A stretch of 64,000 nt of DNA, from NCBI RefSeq assembly GCF_004005495.1, contig NZ_RZYA01000003.1, positions 62,001-126,000 on the forward strand. The letters run 5' to 3'. A program made the position numbers and the translations under genes. The notes beneath the pieces were generated by a model, which was not told the DNA's origin, ran no database searches, and was given only the letters and a program-made list of their open reading frames with translations. The DNA is from Streptomyces antnestii. GTDB taxonomy: Bacteria > Actinomycetota > Actinomycetes > Streptomycetales > Streptomycetaceae. The stretch's first letter is position 1; every line of letters starts with the position of its first letter. Of this stretch, positions 32,720 through 42,831 are shown piece by piece.

Positions 32720-33006
32720 ACAGCGGCGGGCCGTCACGTGGGTGACGGCCCGGGCGCGGTTCCGTGGCCGCGGGCGCCGTGACCAGGCATATGCACCCAC
32801 AAGCCCCGCCGTCACCCTGCTCAGGAGGGGCGTGCCGCCACCCGTCTTCATTCCAAGGGCACATCTTCCGCGTGCGACCTCCCTCTCATCCGGCGTCGCG
32901 ACCGCAACCTCTGCCCGTAGACTCCCTCCCGTGACATGCCGCGGGCCACGTAGCAAGATGGCCCGCGCGGTCAGCAAGATGCGGTAACCAGGGAGGAAGC
33001 GTCGTC

Positions 33007-36000
33007 GTGAGCAGCAGGCCATCCCGAGGCGCTGCTCGCCTCGCAGCCATACTCGACGCGCTCCCGGACGCGCTCGTGCTCGTCAACGCCAACGGGACCG
33101 TCGTCAACGCGAACACCATCGCCCTGGAGGCCTTCGAGGCCCCGGGCACCGCGCTCGTGGGGCGCGGACTGCTCGATCTGCTGCCCGAGTTCGACTCGCG
33201 GCTGATCCCCGGATCGATGCGCAGGCCCGACACCACGGACGAGCGCGGACGCACCAAGCCGACCCGGATGATGGCCCGCCGCACCGACGGCGGCGAGTTC
33301 CCCGTAGAGGTGACCAGCGCCAATCTCGCCGACGGAAGCGACGCCGTCGACGGTTACGGCAACAGCTCGTACGGCGGCGGGAGCTACGGCAGCAGGGCCT
33401 CCGAGCTGCTCATGCTCGTCGTGCGCGACCTGTCGGGGACCATCGACACCGAGGCCGAACTCGCCCGCTCGCAGCGCCAGACCGAGATGATCCTGCGCGC
33501 CGCCTCCGAGGGCGTCGTCGGCACCGACACCGACGGGCGCATCGTGCTCGTCAATCCGGCCGCCGCGCAGATCCTCGGGTTCCGCGCGAGCGACCTGGGC
33601 GGCCAGGAGCTGCACAAGCTCTTCCTCCACTCGCGCGCGGACGGCGAGCCGTTCCCTTACGAGGAGTCCCCGCTCGCCGACACCCTGCGTTCCGGACGCA
33701 AGCACCGGGTGCGCGGGCAGGTCCTGTGGTCCAAGAGCGGCAACAAGGTGCCCGTCGACATGACGACGGCGCCCGTGCGCGACGGTGACCAACTGGTCGG
33801 CGCCGTGATGACGTTCACCGACCGGCGGCCCTACGACGAGCTCGTCACCGCGCACGCCGAGGAGATCGACCGGCGGGACAAGGAGTCGGCGCGCCTCGCC
33901 GAGGAGCACGCCGAGACGCTGGCGCGCACCACCAAGGAACACGACGAGACCCTCACGCGCACCACCGAGGAGCACGCGGCCGAGATCGCGCGGGCCGCCG
34001 AGGAGCACGCCACCGAACTCGCCGGCATCATCGAGCAGCACACCGAGGAACTCTCCGCCGAGAAGGACCGGATCGCCGCGCTCGCCGAGCGCGAGAAGGA
34101 CCGCTACGAAGCCCTCGCCGCCCGGCACGAGCAGCTGCTCGCCGTCCTCGGCCAGTCGCTGCGCGGCCCCCTCGACGAACTCCGCGGCCAGCTCACCACC
34201 CTCGCCGCCGACGACGCGGGCCAGCTGTGGCCCGAGGCCAACCAGATCCTGCATCACCTCGCGGCCGGCTACACCCGCATGACCACGCTCGTCGACAACG
34301 TGCTCGGCTACCAGCTCCTCGACTCCGGCGACGCGCGGCTCACCCGCACCAAGGTGATGCTCGACGCGGTCGTCGCCGCGGGCGTCGAGGGGGCCGTCGA
34401 GCTGATCGGGCCCGGCCGCGCGCAGTTCGCCGTGCACGCCCCGCCCATCGAGGCCGAGGTCGACGCCGAACGCCTGGCCACCGCCCTCGCCCACCTCGTC
34501 GCCGACGTCGCCGGAATCGACGCCACCGGCAACGCGCGTATGGGCGTCGTGCCCACCGTGGGCGCCGGCGGATACGTGGACTCGACCATCGTCGTGGCGG
34601 CGGCGCTGCGCGGCGAGAGCGTCCGTATCGAGGTACGCGGGCCCTACGCGGGCGGTGACCCGGTGCACGAGCCCATCGTGCGCGGCATCGTGCGCGCGCA
34701 CGGCGGCGTCGTGCAGACGCACGAGGTGCCGGGCATGAACGGCAGCGCGTACGTCCTCGACGTGCCGATCGGTGACGGGGCCGGGGTTGTTGCGGCGGTC
34801 GACCCGTCGACCGTTCCCGGTACCGAGGTCGAGGTGGCTTCCCTGGCCGCGCCCGCCGGATCTCCGGCGGCCGGCGCCCTGGAACTGCCCGAGCAGGCGA
34901 CCGCCACGCGCGGCGGCCGGCGCCGGGCCCGGCGGGCTTCGGGCGCGTCGGTGGACTCGTTCCTGGAGAGCGGTGTCTCGGGCACGGGCACGGGCACGGC
35001 GGCTGGGGCTGGTGCTGGTGCTGGGGGCGCGGATTCGGCGTCCGGTGACGGTGGTCAGACGGGCGCCGGTGCGGCCGCTCCGACCGGACGGCGCAGGCGG
35101 CGGGCCGAGGGAGCTACGGCGGAAGCCGCGTCCGCGACGCCGGGTGCGCCCGGTGCGCAGGAGCGGCTGCAGCTGCCGGCGCAGGCTACGGAGACGCCGG
35201 CAGGTGGGACGGCCGCGGGCGATGCGGGTACTTCCGGTACCGGGCGTCGGCGCGGGCGGCCGAATCCGGCGGAGGTCGCGCAGGTCGCGGTTCCGGCGGG
35301 TGCGGGTGCTGGTGCGAGCGCGGGTGCGGGTGCGGGTGCTGCTGCCTCGGAGGGGTCCGTGGTGACCGCTGCCGAGCACGCGGCTGGGTCTCCCGCCCTG
35401 GGCGAGACCGTGCCGCCGCAGGGGGTGCCGGCCGGAGCCGCCACGGGCCGACGGGCACGACGCGACACCGAGCAGGCCGCGCTGCCCGCCGGCACTTCCG
35501 GTCCCGAGTCCTCCGACACCTCCCAGGCCGGACAAAACGTCCCCTCAGGCCGCCGCGCGCGACGCGCCCTCGGGAGCTCCGCGGAACGGCCCGCCGAGCA
35601 GTCCGGTGCCCCACGCCCCGTGTTCGCCCTGCCGCCCGCGGAAGCCGACCGGACGACACCCGAACCTGCCACGAGCACGGATCCGGGTACGACTACGGCT
35701 ACGGGTGCGGGTGCAAGTACGGCTGCCGACGCCGATACGGGTGCAGGTACGAGTGCAGGTAAGGGTGCCGGTGCCGCCGCAGGCACCGACGCTGACGCCG
35801 AGCGCCACGACACGGCCTCGCGTCACCCCGCCGACAGCCACACCCCTCCGCAGCCGCACCCCGTACAGGCCGCTCAGGGCGCCCGCGCCGCGCTCCCGCC
35901 CGAGAACGGTGCCGGGCCCCGCGCCGCGCAGCCCCTCCCCGCCGAGGCCGCGCCCGCCGACCCCAACTCGACCCAGGGGCGCGCCATAAGCGTGCGCACG

Positions 36001-37401
36001 CTGGGGCAGGGCGTTCCGTTCGGCCGTCAGATCGCCGAGCAGCAGCGTCCCGCGCGGCCTCAGCCGCCGGCCCCCGGCACGGCTCAGCCACTGCCGACCC
36101 CCGCGCTCCCGAGCGCGCAGGCTACTCCTCCGGCGAAGCCCCAGCCTGGCGCGCAGCCCGGCCGGCCGGTGGGCAGGTCCGTGGGTCAGCCGTCGGGGCC
36201 GCTGCCCGCGCAGTCCACCGGCGGCAACCCGTCGCTCCAGGTCCCCCTGCCCCCTCAGGTCCCGCAGCCCCCGGCCGCCCCGCAGGAGCAGGCTCAGGCA
36301 ACGACGCAGACGCCCACTCCGGCCCAGGGCACGCCCAGCGGTTCCGGTCGGCGCCGCAAGCTGTCCACTCCGCCGGACCCCTCGGGCAGCCGTCCGGAGA
36401 CCGGGGCCCGGCCGCACCCCCAGACCGCCTCACAGCCGTCACAGGCCCAGCCGTCGGCGACGACGCCGGCCGGCCAGTCCCAGCCCGGCCCGTCCTCCCC
36501 GTCCTCGCAGCCCGGCCAGCCGCAGTCGCTGCTGTCGCCGTCGTCCGAGGGCCGCGGACGTTCGTACGCGATCGGCGCCCCCGACCAGGACGCCGACGAG
36601 GGCCCCGAGCCGCTGGACGGCCCCGGTGGCGCCGTCGAGATCGCCGACCGGCCGCAGCCGCAGCCCATGGACGACGAGCTGCCTCCGGAGCCGCTCGACA
36701 ACCCGCGGCGCCTCCTGGTGTGGCCCGCGCCCGACGCCACCACGCAGCAGGCCCTGAGCGACCGCGGCTACCGTCCGGTGACCGTGCACTCCCGTGAGGA
36801 GGTCGACGCACAGATCGCGGCCTTCCCCGCCGCGCTCTTCGTCGACCCGCTGACCGGTCCGATCACGCGCACCGCGCTCCAGTCGCTGCGGCAGGCCGCC
36901 GTGGCGGCCGAGGTGCCCGTCCTGGTGACGGCCGGGCTCGGACAGGCGACGCGCGAGGCCGCGTACGGCGCCGATCCGGCGATCCTGCTGAAGGCCCTCG
37001 CGCCGCGGGACAGCGAGCAGCACCCGCCGCGCGTCCTGGTCATCGAGGAGCACGAGGAGATCGCGCTCGCGCTCACCGCGGCCCTGGAGCGGCGCGGGAT
37101 GCAGGTCGCGCGGGCCCGCACCGACGAGGACGCGGTGACGCTGGCCGCGCAGATGCGGCCGAACCTCGTGGTGATGGACCTGCTCCAGGTACGTCGCCGG
37201 CGCGCCGGGATCGTCGACTGGCTGCGCGCGAACGGCCAGTTGAACCGCACCCCGCTCGTCGTCTACACGGCCGCCGTCGACGAGGCCGAACTGCCCGGCC
37301 TGGCCGCGGGCGAGTCCGTCCTGTTCCTGGCGGAACGGTCGACGAGCGACGAGGTTCAGGGCCGGATCGTGGACCTGCTGGCGAAGATCGGCACCAACTG
37401 A
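33007..37401 (+). CDS. Giant PAS/degenerate histidine-kinase protein with C-terminal receiver-like domains
   Basis: The protein has 1464 residues from GTG 33007 with agggaggaag upstream. Order: PAS 1 (about 10-145), PAS 2 (about 150-275), a long coiled coil of EEHA-type repeats (about 285-375), a DHp-like segment LLAVLGQSLRGPLDELRG where the phospho-His is missing, an ATPase-like part without clear N or G boxes (about 455-590), a disordered Pro/Ala/Gly/Gln region (about 600-1215), a receiver-like domain lacking phosphorylation features (about 1235-1335) and a last receiver keeping Asp in NLVVMDLLQV (about 1345-1460). It is probably a cytoplasmic scaffold or signal integrator rather than an active kinase. 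A hairpin lies just ahead of the gene. Confidence 0.82.
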   Translation: MSSRPSRGAARLAAILDALPDALVLVNANGTVVNANTIALEAFEAPGTALVGRGLLDLLPEFDSRLIPGSMRRPDTTDERGRTKPTRMMARRTDGGEFPVEVTSANLADGSDAVDGYGNSSYGGGSYGSRASELLMLVVRDLSGTIDTEAELARSQRQTEMILRAASEGVVGTDTDGRIVLVNPAAAQILGFRASDLGGQELHKLFLHSRADGEPFPYEESPLADTLRSGRKHRVRGQVLWSKSGNKVPVDMTTAPVRDGDQLVGAVMTFTDRRPYDELVTAHAEEIDRRDKESARLAEEHAETLARTTKEHDETLTRTTEEHAAEIARAAEEHATELAGIIEQHTEELSAEKDRIAALAEREKDRYEALAARHEQLLAVLGQSLRGPLDELRGQLTTLAADDAGQLWPEANQILHHLAAGYTRMTTLVDNVLGYQLLDSGDARLTRTKVMLDAVVAAGVEGAVELIGPGRAQFAVHAPPIEAEVDAERLATALAHLVADVAGIDATGNARMGVVPTVGAGGYVDSTIVVAAALRGESVRIEVRGPYAGGDPVHEPIVRGIVRAHGGVVQTHEVPGMNGSAYVLDVPIGDGAGVVAAVDPSTVPGTEVEVASLAAPAGSPAAGALELPEQATATRGGRRRARRASGASVDSFLESGVSGTGTGTAAGAGAGAGGADSASGDGGQTGAGAAAPTGRRRRRAEGATAEAASATPGAPGAQERLQLPAQATETPAGGTAAGDAGTSGTGRRRGRPNPAEVAQVAVPAGAGAGASAGAGAGAAASEGSVVTAAEHAAGSPALGETVPPQGVPAGAATGRRARRDTEQAALPAGTSGPESSDTSQAGQNVPSGRRARRALGSSAERPAEQSGAPRPVFALPPAEADRTTPEPATSTDPGTTTATGAGASTAADADTGAGTSAGKGAGAAAGTDADAERHDTASRHPADSHTPPQPHPVQAAQGARAALPPENGAGPRAAQPLPAEAAPADPNSTQGRAISVRTLGQGVPFGRQIAEQQRPARPQPPAPGTAQPLPTPALPSAQATPPAKPQPGAQPGRPVGRSVGQPSGPLPAQSTGGNPSLQVPLPPQVPQPPAAPQEQAQATTQTPTPAQGTPSGSGRRRKLSTPPDPSGSRPETGARPHPQTASQPSQAQPSATTPAGQSQPGPSSPSSQPGQPQSLLSPSSEGRGRSYAIGAPDQDADEGPEPLDGPGGAVEIADRPQPQPMDDELPPEPLDNPRRLLVWPAPDATTQQALSDRGYRPVTVHSREEVDAQIAAFPAALFVDPLTGPITRTALQSLRQAAVAAEVPVLVTAGLGQATREAAYGADPAILLKALAPRDSEQHPPRVLVIEEHEEIALALTAALERRGMQVARARTDEDAVTLAAQMRPNLVVMDLLQVRRRRAGIVDWLRANGQLNRTPLVVYTAAVDEAELPGLAAGESVLFLAERSTSDEVQGRIVDLLAKIGTN

Positions 37402-37447
37402 GTCACCCGGAACCCGGCTCGGGCTCAGGCTCGCAGCAGTAACTGGC

Positions 37448-37482
37448 AAACAGGGGCGGCCCGTTCGGGACCGCCCCTGTTT
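37448..37482 (+). terminator. Terminator between the giant sensor gene and the acyl-CoA ligase
   Basis: A 12-bp perfect stem, aaacaggggcgg / ccgcccctgttt, followed by the parS palindrome. It serves both converging genes. Its right arm shares five bases with parS. Confidence 0.8.
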
Positions 37483-37493
37483 CACGTGAAACA
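37478..37493. other. parS site (ParB-binding centromere-like palindrome)
   Basis: TGTTTCACGTGAAACA is a perfect 16-bp palindrome containing the Streptomyces parS consensus GTTTCACGTGAAAC. ParB loads on such sites to organise and segregate the origin region in sporulating hyphae. In S. coelicolor most sites lie within several hundred kb of oriC, which fits the gene order here. Confidence 0.93.
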
Positions 37494-37500
37494 GCCAGCC

Positions 37501-39150
<1,650 letters not shown>

Positions 39151-39203
39151 GGCGTCCTCCCGGTGGGCGCTACGGAGCAGTAGGGGTCCGCCGATTCTCG
39201 CCG

Positions 39204-39219
39204 CATACCACGCGGTATG
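39204..39219. promoter_or_regulatory. CATACCacgcGGTATG palindrome upstream of the acyl-CoA ligase
   Basis: A perfect 6-bp inverted repeat with a 4-bp centre, 54 bp before the start at 39150. Acyl-CoA-responsive TetR regulators bind sites of this shape, but no regulator gene is adjacent. Confidence 0.5.
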
Positions 39220-39259
39220 TCACTAGCCCGGGGAATGATCGATCAGCGCGTTGGCCTGC

Positions 39260-39874
39260 TCAGCCCCTGGCCGGGCGCAGCCCGGGGTCCTCACGGAGCT
39301 TGCCGAGGGCCCGCGACACCGCGCTCTTGACCGTGCCGATGGAGACCCCGAGCACCTCCGCCGTCTGGGCCTCGCTCAGGTCCTCGTAGTACCGCAGGAC
39401 GACCATCGCGCGCTGCCGGGCCGGCAGCTTCATGATCGCGCCCCACATCGCGTCGTGCAGGGCCTGGTGCTCGGCCGGGTCCGCCGCCTCGACGGTCTCC
39501 GGCTCGGGCAGCTCGTCGCAGGCGAACTCGTCGACCTTGCGCTTGCGCCACTGCGATGTGCGCGTGTTCAGCAGAGCGCGGCGCACATAGCCGTCGAGCG
39601 CCCGGTGGTCCTCGATGCGGTCCCACGCCACATACGTCTTGGTGAGCGCGGTCTGGAGCAGGTCCTCCGCGTCGCACGGGTTCGCGGTCAGCGACCGGGC
39701 GGTCCGCAGCAGCACGGGCTGACGCGCCCGCACGTACGACGCGAACGACGGATACGCCTTGTGCGGCGCGTACGGCGTCGGCAGGGAGGGGTGAGGCGTA
39801 GTCACGGCTCGCGGCGCGCTGCGCGTCGCGGCATCCGATGCACTGGAGCAGACAGGCGCCAAGGTTGCGGTCAT
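39260..39874 (-). CDS. ECF sigma factor, SigE-family (SigE39/SCO4005-like)
   Basis: The protein has 204 residues from ATG 39874. Region 2 begins SFASYVRARQPVLLRTARSL and region 4 contains LPARQRAMVVLRYYEDLSEA then LGVSIGTVKSAVSRALGKLR. A 45-residue Thr/Ser/Pro-rich leader precedes region 2. The pattern is that of the SigE-family of small ECF-like sigma factors common in actinobacteria. No anti-sigma gene is adjacent. Its 5' region has three 20-bp tandem repeats. Confidence 0.88.
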   Translation of the reverse strand: MTATLAPVCSSASDAATRSAPRAVTTPHPSLPTPYAPHKAYPSFASYVRARQPVLLRTARSLTANPCDAEDLLQTALTKTYVAWDRIEDHRALDGYVRRALLNTRTSQWRKRKVDEFACDELPEPETVEAADPAEHQALHDAMWGAIMKLPARQRAMVVLRYYEDLSEAQTAEVLGVSIGTVKSAVSRALGKLREDPGLRPARG

Positions 39875-40013
39875 GGCTCCACGCTAGGAGCGACCCCTAC
39901 CCTCGCGGATCGGCCGCAGGTCCCGAAGCGGTGTCCGCCTCAGGTTGTAGGAGTGGTGGTATCCCCACCTCCTGAAGGTGGAGGACGCGGTACGGACCCC
40001 TGAGGGTTCATCC

Positions 40014-40072
40014 CTGAGAGCCATTCCCCGGGCCTGAGAGCCATTCCCCGGACCTGAGAGCCATTCCCGGAC
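40014..40072. repeat. Three 20-bp tandem repeats between the DUF1906 and ECF sigma genes
   Basis: Units of ctgagagccattccccgg(g/a)c at 40014-40033 and 40034-40053, and a 19-bp unit at 40054-40072. They lie in the 213-bp gap upstream of the sigma gene. They may be stacked binding sites or slippage products. Confidence 0.7.
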
Positions 40073-40087
40073 TTCCTTCCCTCCGGC

Positions 40088-41074
40088 TCAACCGATGCGC
40101 GCCACCGGAGCGTGCACCAGATTCCGGTCGATGACGAGGCTCCGCCCGCCGTGCCGCTCCTTCACGTTCCCCGCGTACTGGTGGATCCTGCGCTGCGTGC
40201 TCCAGGCGGACCGTCGCAGCACGGGCTCCCGCGCCAGCCGGGGCCGCGTGTGCCAGCGCGCGAACCAGATCACCGACGGCAGATCCCGCACCCCCGCCCG
40301 CGCCGCGGCCCGCATGTGCCGCACCCCGGAGTCGGCGCTGCTGTAGAACCCCGGTACGTACCCCTCCCCCCTCACCTGCCGGTCCCAGCCCCGCACGAAG
40401 GAGAGCGTGGTCCGAGCACACTTCGTCTGCCGGTACCTGTACGCCTCCATGTCCAGATAGAGCGGGCTGCCCGCCCGGATACCGATGGCCGCCGCCCTGC
40501 GTACGGCGTCCCGCGCCTCCCGCACCCCCTGACTCCAGGGGTGGCGGCCGATCCGATAGCCCTTCTTGGGTCCCGCGCCCACACACGGCGACTGCGAACC
40601 GACGTACACCGGCAGCACCCGCCATCCCAACTGCTCCACCCCGCGCATCCAACGGTGGCTGAGCCAGGGCTGATGGGGACAGGCCCGGGCGCGGCCCCCG
40701 TAGTACACGCCCACGGCCCCGTACTTCGAGGACCGCCACCGCCGCATGGTCTCGAGCGACGGCGCCGTGCAGGTGTCGAACGCCAGGCCGCGGAAGGTCC
40801 GCGGCCCGGAGAGTGCGGGCAGGAGGGACTTCGGGTCGTCGGACGCGCCGGCCTGGGCTGCGGCGGTGGCCGGCTCGTCGAAAACGGCGTCGGACAGGTC
40901 GAGGTCGGGCAGACCAAGGCCACTCAGGGGACCGGCGTGGGCGTCCCCGCTGGGACCCGGCCCGTGCCGGACTGGTTCGGCCCACGCCGGTGCGGGGAGA
41001 GCGGTCAGCGCCGTCAGGAACAGCACGAGACCCACGACCAGCTTCCGGCGGTGCATATGGCGAGTGCGGTGCAT
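40088..41074 (-). CDS. Secreted DUF1906 (glycoside-hydrolase-like) protein
   Basis: ATG 41074 gives 328 residues (ATG 41056 is an alternative). The signal peptide has a core VVGLVLFLTALTALPAPAWA ending near AWAEP. The DUF1906/Rv2525c-like barrel begins at GLAFDTCTAPSLETMRRWR (about residue 95) and includes SPLYLDMEAY and PSVIWFARW. These proteins resemble GH25 lysozyme barrels and are linked to the cell wall, but activity is not established. Two or more Cys suggest disulfides. It stands just downstream of the acyl-CoA degradation operon on the same strand. Confidence 0.85.
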   Translation of the reverse strand: MHRTRHMHRRKLVVGLVLFLTALTALPAPAWAEPVRHGPGPSGDAHAGPLSGLGLPDLDLSDAVFDEPATAAAQAGASDDPKSLLPALSGPRTFRGLAFDTCTAPSLETMRRWRSSKYGAVGVYYGGRARACPHQPWLSHRWMRGVEQLGWRVLPVYVGSQSPCVGAGPKKGYRIGRHPWSQGVREARDAVRRAAAIGIRAGSPLYLDMEAYRYRQTKCARTTLSFVRGWDRQVRGEGYVPGFYSSADSGVRHMRAAARAGVRDLPSVIWFARWHTRPRLAREPVLRRSAWSTQRRIHQYAGNVKERHGGRSLVIDRNLVHAPVARIG

Positions 41075-41126
41075 ACGGCGAGTGAAGGGGCCGGGGGCGC
41101 GAGTCCGGCCGGGACACACCCCGCGT

Positions 41127-42293
41127 TCAGCCGTCCGCTCCCAGAATCAGACCCGATGTGGGGACGCCGGTCCCCGCAGTCACCAGTGCGGTGGCGACGC
41201 CGTCGATCTGGTTCACCGCCGTGCCCCGCACCTGTCTGACGGCCTCCGCTATGCCGTTCATCCCGTGCAGATACGCCTCACCCAGCTGCCCGCCGTGCGT
41301 GTTGAGCGGGAGCCGCCGCTCCGCCACGAAGTCCGCCCCCTCACCCGGCCCGCAGAACCCGAACTCCTCCAGCTGCATCAGCACGAACGGCGTGAAGTGG
41401 TCGTACAGGATCCCCACGTCGATCTCGTCCGGCCCCATCCCGGCCGACCGCCACAGCTGGCGGGCCACGACCCCCATTTCCGGAAGCCCCGTCAGGTCGT
41501 CCCGGTAGAAGCTCGTCATCTGCTCCTGACCACGCCCCGCGCCCTGCGCGGCCGCCGTGATCACGGCGGGCCGGTGGGGCAGGTCGCGGGCCCGCTCGAC
41601 GCTGGTGACGACGATCGCCTGCCCGCCGTCCGTCTCCTGGCAGCAGTCGAGCAGCCGCAACGGCTCCACGATCCACCGCGACGCCGCATGGTCCTCCAGC
41701 GTGATCGGCTTCCCGTGGAAGTACGCCGCCGGGTTCGTGGCCGCGTACTCCCGGTCCATGACGGCGACATGACCGAACGCCTCGGGCCCCAGTCCGTACG
41801 TGTGGAGATACCGCTGCGCCGCCATCGCCACCCACGACGCGGGCGTGAGCAGCCCGAACGGCAGCGCCCAGCCCAGCGCCGCCCCCTCCGCCGACGGCTC
41901 CCGGTGCTGCACCCCGGACCCGAACCGCCGTCCCGAGCGCTCGTTGAACGCCCGGTAGCAGACGACCACTTCGGCCACCCCGGTCGCCACGGCGAGCGCG
42001 GCCTGCTGAACGGTGGCGCAGGCCGCACCGCCGCCGTAGTGGACCCGGGAGAAGAACGACAGGTCTCCCATCCCGGTCGCCTGCGCGACAGTGATCTCCG
42101 GGCTGGTGTCCATGGTGAACGTGACCAGGCCGTCGACGTCGGCGGGGGAGAGCCCGGCGTCGTCGAGCGCGGCCCCCACCGCCTCGACCGCGAGCTTCAG
42201 CTCACTGCGCCCGGAGTCCTTGGAGAACTCCGTCGCCCCGATCCCGACGATCGCCGCCCGCCCACCGAGACTGTCCTTCGCCCGCACACTCAT
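41127..42293 (-). CDS. Thiolase-like lipid-transfer protein (Ltp2/SCPx type)
   Basis: The protein has 388 residues. The thiolase fold starts AAIVGIGATEFSKDSGRSEL; residues near 90 read VHYGGGAACATVQQAALAVA. The classical C-terminal catalytic CxG of degradative thiolases is not clear; NTHGGQLGEAYLHGMNG is present instead, as in Ltp2-type aldolases. These cleave the side chain of steroid-like acyl-CoAs by retro-aldol reaction with a DUF35 partner. Its start overlaps the MaoC gene by 4 bp (ATGA). Last gene of the operon. Confidence 0.9.
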   Translation of the reverse strand: MSVRAKDSLGGRAAIVGIGATEFSKDSGRSELKLAVEAVGAALDDAGLSPADVDGLVTFTMDTSPEITVAQATGMGDLSFFSRVHYGGGAACATVQQAALAVATGVAEVVVCYRAFNERSGRRFGSGVQHREPSAEGAALGWALPFGLLTPASWVAMAAQRYLHTYGLGPEAFGHVAVMDREYAATNPAAYFHGKPITLEDHAASRWIVEPLRLLDCCQETDGGQAIVVTSVERARDLPHRPAVITAAAQGAGRGQEQMTSFYRDDLTGLPEMGVVARQLWRSAGMGPDEIDVGILYDHFTPFVLMQLEEFGFCGPGEGADFVAERRLPLNTHGGQLGEAYLHGMNGIAEAVRQVRGTAVNQIDGVATALVTAGTGVPTSGLILGADG

Positions 42294-42808
42294 GCCTGCC
42301 CCCCGGACTTCGGAAGGGTGACCGTCACCGTGCCGGTGACATGCGCCCCCAGCCCGTTCGCCCCGACAACCCGCACCACCGCCGTGGCACCCCCGCTCCC
42401 GTTCCCGGCCCCGCTCTCGGATCCGCTCTCGGATCCGCTCTCGGATCCGCTCTCGGATCCGCCCGCTTGCTCGACGGCGGTGACCTTCCCGGTCAACACC
42501 ATCGTGTCGCCCGGATAGTTGGGCGCGCCCAGCCGTATCGCGACCTTGCGCAGGACCACCGTAGGGCCGAAGTGGTCGGTGACGTACCGCCCGACGAGTC
42601 CGTTCGTCGTCAGGATGTTCATGAAGATGTCGGGGGAGCCCTTCTCCTTGGCCAGCTCCGCGTCGTGGTGCACGTCCTGGTAGTCACGGGACGCGATGGC
42701 CCCGGAGACGATCAGCGTCCGGGTGACCGCGATCTCCAGTGGCGCCAGCTCGGCCCCCACACTGATCGCCACCGCGCTCTCAGCACCGCCACCGACTCCC
42801 ACACTCAT
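42290..42808 (-). CDS. MaoC-like enoyl-CoA hydratase subunit (ChsH1-like)
   Basis: ATG 42808 gives 172 residues. It is a single hot-dog domain: SRDYQDVHHDAELAKEKGSP contains the hydratase D-x4-H motif, followed by FMNILTTNGLVGRYVTDHFG. Toward the C-terminus, four SESG units interrupt the fold. Such one-domain MaoC proteins pair with a MaoC-DUF35 subunit to hydrate enoyl-CoA, as ChsH1 does with ChsH2. It overlaps the thiolase gene by 4 bp, and the acyl-CoA dehydrogenase gene ends 23 bp upstream. Confidence 0.88.
   Translation of the reverse strand: MSVGVGGGAESAVAISVGAELAPLEIAVTRTLIVSGAIASRDYQDVHHDAELAKEKGSPDIFMNILTTNGLVGRYVTDHFGPTVVLRKVAIRLGAPNYPGDTMVLTGKVTAVEQAGGSESGSESGSESGSESGAGNGSGGATAVVRVVGANGLGAHVTGTVTVTLPKSGGQA
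42411..42458. repeat. Four perfect 12-bp tandem units inside the MaoC gene
   Basis: ccgctctcggat is repeated four times at 42411-42422, 42423-42434, 42435-42446 and 42447-42458. Each encodes SESG/SESG-like residues on the reverse strand. Copy number can change in frame. Confidence 0.9.
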
Positions 42809-42831
42809 GCCCTCTCCCCCCGGATCTCCCT

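Noticed and set aside
32971..35535. An 854-residue reverse frame under the giant sensor gene
   Set aside because: Pure antisense shadow of a coding region with clear PAS domains.
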